Source: Lumnitzera littorea (Eukaryota; Streptophyta; Magnoliopsida; Myrtales; Combretaceae). From it: a stretch of DNA of 64,000 nucleotides. Numbering within the stretch: position 1 is the stretch's first letter; each line of letters starts with the position of its first letter. Positions 58,716 to 64,000 of this stretch are shown piece after piece. Below the pieces are notes generated by a model. That model did not search any database. It worked only from the letters and a program-made list of their open reading frames with translations, and was not told where the DNA came from. Position numbers and translations under genes: made by a program. Where the stretch lies: positions 18,343,374-18,407,373 of the forward strand of contig JAMXBB010000012.1 in the NCBI GenBank assembly GCA_024138015.1, in the 5' to 3' direction.

Positions 58716-59050
58716 TGACGTGAATTGAAAAGCATATTTGCAAATATGCAAATTCATTATGCCGTTCTTAGAGGATGTCAGGAACTCAACTCTGTTGGCA
58801 ATGAATACCAATTCGATGGTAATGTTGCGAATAACATTTCGCCCACACAGGTGGAATGTCACAGTCCAACGAAAAGGGAATGCACTACCGGAATCAAAGG
58901 GGTTTGACTTGAGATGTAAACTTGCTAACTCGAATTTTATAGATACGTTGTCATCTACAATGCGAACCCCACCATATAAGATCTTCGCATGGAATGCGAG
59001 AGATGCTTCTTCCCAAGCACAATAAGAAGTGATACGAGATCTTATGAAGA
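58716..59050 (+). other. Unidentified coding-like segment
   Basis: Two overlapping plus-strand frames (60 and 95 codons) in sequence of near-genic composition, ending just before a TGATAGGA. I do not recognise either peptide. It may be host DNA or the flank of an older element. Confidence 0.25.
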
Positions 59051-59054
59051 GATA

Positions 59055-59650
59055 TGATAGGAATCAAACTTCCTAAACCGATCACACGAAATCGAGCTAA
59101 ACGACTTGAAGAGCTTACATAGAAATAATAACTCTAAGTCATAGCCGAGACGGGAACTTTTATTTCGATCCAACCTTTTACTGATCTGTTTGTCAAATCC
59201 TCGTATGTATCCAATATGCTCATGTCTAGTTGTAAAGTCCTGATTCAGAAAGTAACCTAAGAAAAACTAGTCAAGCCAAGCTCTCCAACTGATCATTGAC
59301 ACTTGATTCCAATTCAGCTAATTTCCTAACTAAACTGATTGGCTCCCAACCTATCTAGATCAGGTTGGCTTCTGACTACCAGCACCTCCTGTTTCTACCT
59401 ATATTGTATCATACTCCTGACTACAACTATTAAGTGATACATGCCTTCTGAAACAATGTTCTAAAATGATTCTTTCTTTTCTATACTAAATATTCTTTAT
59501 CCTTTTTAGCATGATTCATGTAACGCAACTGTAAATTACCTATTTGTTTTTACATACATGTAAAATAACCCTAGTGAGCAAGTACGTAGACATCCAACTT
59601 TCAATACAGAATTATTCACTTGAGCAACCTTAATGTTCTCGTTATCATTT
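59055..59650 (+). repeat. Putative 5' LTR of the second gypsy element
   Basis: Starts TGATAGGAATCAAAC, the same opening as the 3' LTR at 30275 (TGATAGGAATT). A 'CGTTATCA' near 59641 lies where a primer binding site would follow and matches the TGTTATCA start of the site at 17813, but the rest is lost. No second LTR lies in the window, so the boundaries are provisional. Confidence 0.4.
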
Positions 59651-60118
59651 AACTCTTATCTATTCCTTTTAGTAAAGAGTAATGGTGAGTGACTTTTCAA
59701 TTCGGACCGGTGTGTCATATCCAGCGGATTGTTGGTCGAGTAGGATTGGGTGGTGTGTCATATCTATTCGATAACTGCTCGGACTTTGGTAGCTCTTTCT
59801 TTATTTTTTTTGGTTCGCTTCGTTGTGGTGCCTCTCTGTATGTCCAATCTCGTAGACTCATCAGCTTCACTGATATTGGAGTACGGTTCTGCAAGGGAGT
59901 GTATGAAGTTGCAGTGAAGTTTTTGTTCGATTTACTATTAGTAGTTGCTATGTTCCTTTTGTAACTACTGCAGTGTATTGGTGTGACAACAAAAGTGGTT
60001 TTATTGTTACTCAGTTTTACTCTATTTTTTATTGCAAAAACAGAGCAAGTTTGTTTTTATCTTATTTGAGTGACTATCAAGTGTTAAAGTTGTTAATCCA
60101 TTTGAGTAGTATCGTACT

Positions 60119-61510
60119 ATGTCAGATTCAAGTATTCAAGGAGTTATTGGTGACCAACGTAGTGGTGCTCAACCTGGTTGTGGTTTTAATGGTAGTAATA
60201 TCTTAGGGTTTATTGATGACAAACTCACAAATCTTGTTAAGAGTCTAGTCACTGCAATACAAATTAATAGGCAACAAACCTAAGGTATACAACAACAAAA
60301 CCCCTAAGATGATGCTCCTAAGAGACACTATGGCCGAGTTAATCGAACTAATCACTCAGTTTGACCTCTTCAAGCTAGAGGAGCTGTTAGACGAAGGCTA
60401 GAGTTAGAGGAGATTGTGGAGAACAATGAGGAGCTGGATGTTGAAGGGTTTGGTGAAGAAGAAGAAGTTGATTATTACCAAGCACAACGATGCGAACGTC
60501 AAGTCCCTTAAAGGCTAGATAATGTAAAGGTGCAAATCCCACCTTTCGGTGGAAGTAGAGATGCAGATGAATACTTAGAGTGGGAAAAGAAAGTTGAGAA
60601 AGTATTTGAATGATATGGATATGAGGATGCGGTTAAGGTCTAACTTGCTGCATTAGAGTTTACTGGGTATGCTACCATGTGGTGGAAGAATCTGAATGCA
60701 ACCATGGGAAGAGATGGAAGACGAGGTGTTAGAACTTGAGATAAAATGAAAAGGCTATTAAGAGGCAAATTTATGTTTGAGGCTTATTTACAAGATACGT
60801 TTGCAAAATTATGGGAGCTTCACAAGGAAGTCGAACTATTGATAACTACATAAAAGAGTTCTAGATATTAATGATCCGAGCCAACGTGGAAGAGCTAAAG
60901 GCTTGTACAGTATCAAGGTTCATTTCTGGACTCAAGTACGAGATTTGCAATATCGTAAAAGTACAGGGGTTTTATAATTTAGAAGAAGCCATTAAGATAG
61001 TGCAGAGGGTTGAAAAGTAAAGGAGAAACGTTCCAAGCTGACTTAGGCCAACATTCTCCCGAACCTTGGTACCACGCTGACCTGTTTAAGTAGAGCCTCG
61101 GAGATTGTACTAAGCTAAGGAAAAGAATGATCGACCTGACGATAGTCAAGCAAGTTGGTATGGTCGAATAGGACAGTTAAGTTGAATTGAGGCTAGGTCG
61201 CCCCCGATAATGTATGAGAAGGGACAGACTTCTGGACGAAAGTCTAGCAAGGTGAAATGCTTTAAATGTTTTAAATGCTTAGGCTTTGGATACATGGCTG
61301 TTGAGTGTCCAAACCAATGTGCTATGGTGCTTCGAAGAGATGTAGTGGATAGTACCGACAAAAGTGAGCTTAAGGAGGAGAAGGATGTTTAAAAGGCAGA
61401 AGCTAAGGAGGAAGATGAGACCTGTGTCTATGTCAACCAGGGAAAAGTGATAACCCTAGTCTTGAGACGAGTCTTAAGTTCCCTGCTAAACTCTGAGGAG
61501 GACTAGAAGG
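60119..61510 (+). pseudogene. gag relic of the second gypsy element
   Basis: ATG at 60119 opens 56 codons (MSDSSIQGVIGDQ...) to a TAA. Later frames give 'LEEIVENNEELDVEGFGEEEE', 'VQIPPFGGSRDADEYLEWEK' and 'LAALEFTGYATMWWKNLNA', the gag core. A zinc knuckle at 61257-61312 reads CFKCLGFGYMAVEC: cysteines are kept, the histidine is replaced by tyrosine, and 'CFK' is duplicated just upstream. Stops and shifts interrupt it. It is related to, but distinct from, the first element. Confidence 0.8.
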
Positions 61511-61514
61511 AGAA

Positions 61515-62161
61515 TTGTTCCATACCAAGCATATTGTCAAAGGCCAATTATGCACAATTATATTAGATGGAGGGAGTTACACTAATGTGGTTGCGCAATC
61601 ATTTGTGCAGAGATTAGGTCTATCGACCTTACGGCATCCCCAACCTTTCAAGTTGCATTTACTTCATGATAAGGGTGTTTTGCACGTAACTGAACAAGTG
61701 ATCGTTCCATTTAGTATTAGAAATGTATATAGGGACGAAGTAGTGTTAGATGTCGCTCCCATGAGAGCTTCATACCTATTGCTTGGACAACTTTAGTTGT
61801 TCAACCGACGTGTTACACACGATAGATATAAGAACACCTACGCCTTTGTTAAGGATGGAAAGAGGATAGTATTGTAACCCTTAACCTCATCTTAAGTAAA
61901 TGAAGCCCATAATCAGCTCAATCGAGCTAGCAAGAAAAAGGCCCTAGTGATAAACCATAGAGAGCTTCGATCTGTTGAGAAATTCGATGAACCAATGTTT
62001 TTGTTAGTTAAGAGACTAATGGAGATGAGGGAGTTATAAAATGTTCCAGAAGAAATCAGAGGCTTGCTAAATGAGTTTTTTGACCTGTTTCCAGAAGACC
62101 TGCCTATAGCATTGCCACCCATCCAAAGCATAAAGCACTACATTGATCTATAACTAAGTAC
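61515..62161 (+). pseudogene. Protease and RT N-terminus of the second gypsy element
   Basis: A 93-codon open stretch carries the aspartic protease region: 'CTIILDGGSYTNVVAQSFV' with the catalytic Asp at the usual place, 'RLGLSTLRHPQPFKLH', 'VPFSIRNVYRDEVVLDVAPM' and 'LLLGQ'. After a stop come 'RRVTHDRYKN' and 'YAFVKDGKRIVL', then the RT entry 'LLNEFFDLFPEDLPIALPPI' and 'KHYIDL'. The sequence then passes abruptly into an LTR at 62162. Confidence 0.8.
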
Positions 62162-64000
62162 TGTAAGCCCTAAAGTTAAGCCAAATGATCGTAGGATTGA
62201 ACTTAGTACACAAAATTTAGGATGATCGGTTAAAGGATCTAATCAAACCTAAATTATAAACTATAGATAGAAATATTAGTAAAAATGACCTTGTAAACTT
62301 AAATTTAAGAAAATAAGTAATAAAATAAGAGATTATAAAATTTTCAAATTTTAAGTATAATAATTGTTAATTATCGAAAAGGAATTAATAAATTGCTAAA
62401 GATAGATTATATGTATACTGAAAATTATAGAATGACCTAAATAATAATTAGGAATGTTCACATGTACCCCATATGTATTTACGTGTAGATAAAATACGTG
62501 AAATTACTTAAATTAGCTAAAAACTTATTAAATAATTAAATAAAATTATTAATTAATTAAGAAAAATTCAAAGGAATAAGGAATGATGTGGATTTGGTCG
62601 TGGCAAGTAAGGAAGTGAAGAAGAAAATTAACCAATCAAAATTAAGCAACACAAAAGGCAAAAATTAAGGAATTTGGATAATGTCTTATTCAATTAAATG
62701 CATAATAATTACTACAAAGCTCTATAAATAGGGGCAAAAATTACAGAACTCATTTGGACAGTTAGAAGTTAGAAAAAAATTGAGAGCATCGAAATTGAAG
62801 AGGAAAATTAGGGTTTAGGAAATTAATAAGAAAATTTGTGTAATAGAAGTTAGTGAATTGAACTCATACACCACCATCACTTGTGACCGAGTCACCACCA
62901 CCACCCCACTCCAGACCTACCACCTGGACCGGCTGACACACTTGGACCGGTGTTGGAAGCCCAAAAGTCATTGGACCGGGTGAGTCTCTCATCTGCTCTA
63001 ATTTTGTATAATTTCTTAAAATTATTTATTTTGCCCAAAAAATTATGAAATTTATTATTCTAAGGTTTTATTATATGTAGATTTAGGAAAAAATAGCAAT
63101 TAAGTTTAATCACGTCTGAAAATATAGGGTTCTTAATAAATTAAGCAAAATCGAGTATGATTAGAACTAAAAATAAATAGGCTTAGGAGTGTAGTTTGGA
63201 GCTTAAATTTTTTCTATAGAATGATTAAGTGATATAGAACAGTGCTATGAAGCCATTTTTTTAAATTTAATTTTTGAAATTTTTAAGTAAATTTTTAGCC
63301 CTAAAATGATGGAAAAATTGGGTAATTTTGAGTTAATTAGGTGATTAAGTGATTAATTACTGATTTAGATAGTAATTAAATGTTTAAGGATGTTAATCTC
63401 TGATGTGGAAACCTAATCCTAGCCTTTGGAGTATTGAGTGTGATTAATATAGGAATTATGTAGTAATTGTAGGAAATTAGGAATATATGGAATTGGAAAT
63501 TTAATAAATATAAAAAATTAGGGTTATTTAGATAATATAATAATAAAAATTAGTATATAATAAATCTGAAACAAAATTTAATTTTAGGTAATCGTATAAA
63601 AAATGTAAGATTTTCTCACATCGGGAATAAATCCAGCACCTCAATTAGGATTAGAGTGTACCGAACAGTTTAGAACACTAAATTAAGGCCTAATACGATA
63701 TTAGAATACTCAAGCTTAATGTGATTGATTCTACATTAGGATTCGAGCATATTTACAATTTCAGAATCAAAACTGGAATCTAATTTAGAAACCAAACCTT
63801 GAAATAAGGTAAAATGAATAATTAGTAAATAATAGGTATACACGGAGAAATGAGTTAAATTATAACTTAGAATATGAATCATTAAAGTATAAGTACTAAA
63901 AAGACTTATTTGTATTATAGGATACCCGGAGACGAACCGACTTGCAATTAAGTAATCGGGCGACTGAGAATTTCAAGTAAGTTAGGTTATTACTTACTAT
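62162..64000 (+). mobile_element. ~3-kb family LTR copy C, cut by the window end
   Basis: Begins TGTAAGCCCTA inside the RT of the second gypsy relic. Related to copies A and B throughout: 'atattagtaaaa', 'aaattgctaaagatagatta', TATAAATA at 62723-62730, a CACCACC-rich leader, GTGAGT at 62980, a 941-bp intron-like AT-rich stretch to AG at 63920, 'cggagacgaac', and GTAAGT at 63977. Whether it is solo or the 5' LTR of a full element lies outside the window. Confidence 0.8.
62723..62730 (+). promoter_or_regulatory. TATA box of LTR copy C
   Basis: TATAAATA, 257 bp before the GTGAGT donor; the distance is 256 bp in copy A and 238 bp in copy B. Confidence 0.7.

Noticed and set aside
16896..62161. 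Endogenous pararetrovirus as the source of the RT fragments
   Set aside because: Order gag-protease-RT-RNase H-integrase, integrase relics, LTRs, tRNA-Met primer site and 5-bp target duplications fit Ty3/gypsy retrotransposons; no movement or coat protein signature seen.
62209..62255. RT-like peptide (DDRLKDLIK) apparently continuing pol past 62162
   Set aside because: The same bases align with the first part of LTR copies A and B (TTTAGG..ATCGG..AAG pattern), so the resemblance to RT is coincidental.
1..64000. CRISPR arrays, bacterial operons or ribosome binding sites
   Set aside because: Introns, plant TATA boxes and plant transposable elements show a nuclear plant genome; the tandem repeats present have no regular spacer-repeat structure.

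Overview
This is an AT-rich piece of a plant nuclear genome, most probably a eudicot. Two conventional genes can be supported. One is a seven-exon prolyl 4-hydroxylase gene (+ strand, about 34.75-40.2 kb) with GT-AG introns, a TATA box and a pyrimidine-rich 5' leader. The other is a single-exon minus-strand gene at 44.06-44.72 kb for a plant-specific protein of the syringolide-induced 14-1-1 type. Nearly everything else recognisable is transposable-element DNA, mostly decayed, so most long open frames outside these two genes are chance or element relics.

Left part (1-16.9 kb): a short array of ~135-bp tandem monomers, broken by one N flanked by a 57-bp duplication that looks like an assembly seam; a SIRE-like copia LTR remnant; a 670-bp solo LTR (3597-4266) whose empty site can be read from a related repeat copy at 6.03-6.29 kb; a hAT-type MITE with an 8-bp target duplication (4488-4830); a tRNA-derived SINE relic; and an internally duplicated MITE-like repeat. 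No gene is convincing here.

Middle (16.9-31.15 kb): one Ty3/gypsy element with both LTRs, primer binding site, polypurine tract and a near-perfect 5-bp target duplication, opened by nested insertions. A ~3-kb solo LTR sits in gag. A ~1.45-kb solo LTR sits between RT and RNase H, and is itself split by an inverted second copy of the ~3-kb LTR. The RT reading region carries an exact 231-bp (77-codon) tandem duplication. A minus-strand LINE relic (31.8-33.7 kb) follows.

Gene island (34.7-44.8 kb): P4H introns 2 and 3 host a SINE-like element, a nearly perfect 70-bp-arm hairpin and a hAT-like element. Between the two genes lies a composite repeat with a GC-richer, possibly captured core.

Right part (44.8-64 kb): AT-rich intergenic DNA, then a repeat complex at 47.7-54.6 kb in which an outer inverted repeat encloses direct repeats that enclose a ~1.25-kb-arm inverted repeat. 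Next comes unassigned GC-richer sequence, then a second Ty3/gypsy relic (about 59.05-62.16 kb) interrupted in RT by a third copy of the ~3-kb LTR, which runs off the window.

The most unusual signal is shared by the three ~3-kb LTRs: a TATA box, a ~240-257 bp leader, a GTGAGT donor and an AG acceptor at matching positions in all three, plus a second donor/acceptor pair in the copies that can be checked. This suggests an LTR that encodes a twice-spliced leader. All functional statements are inferred from sequence reading alone.
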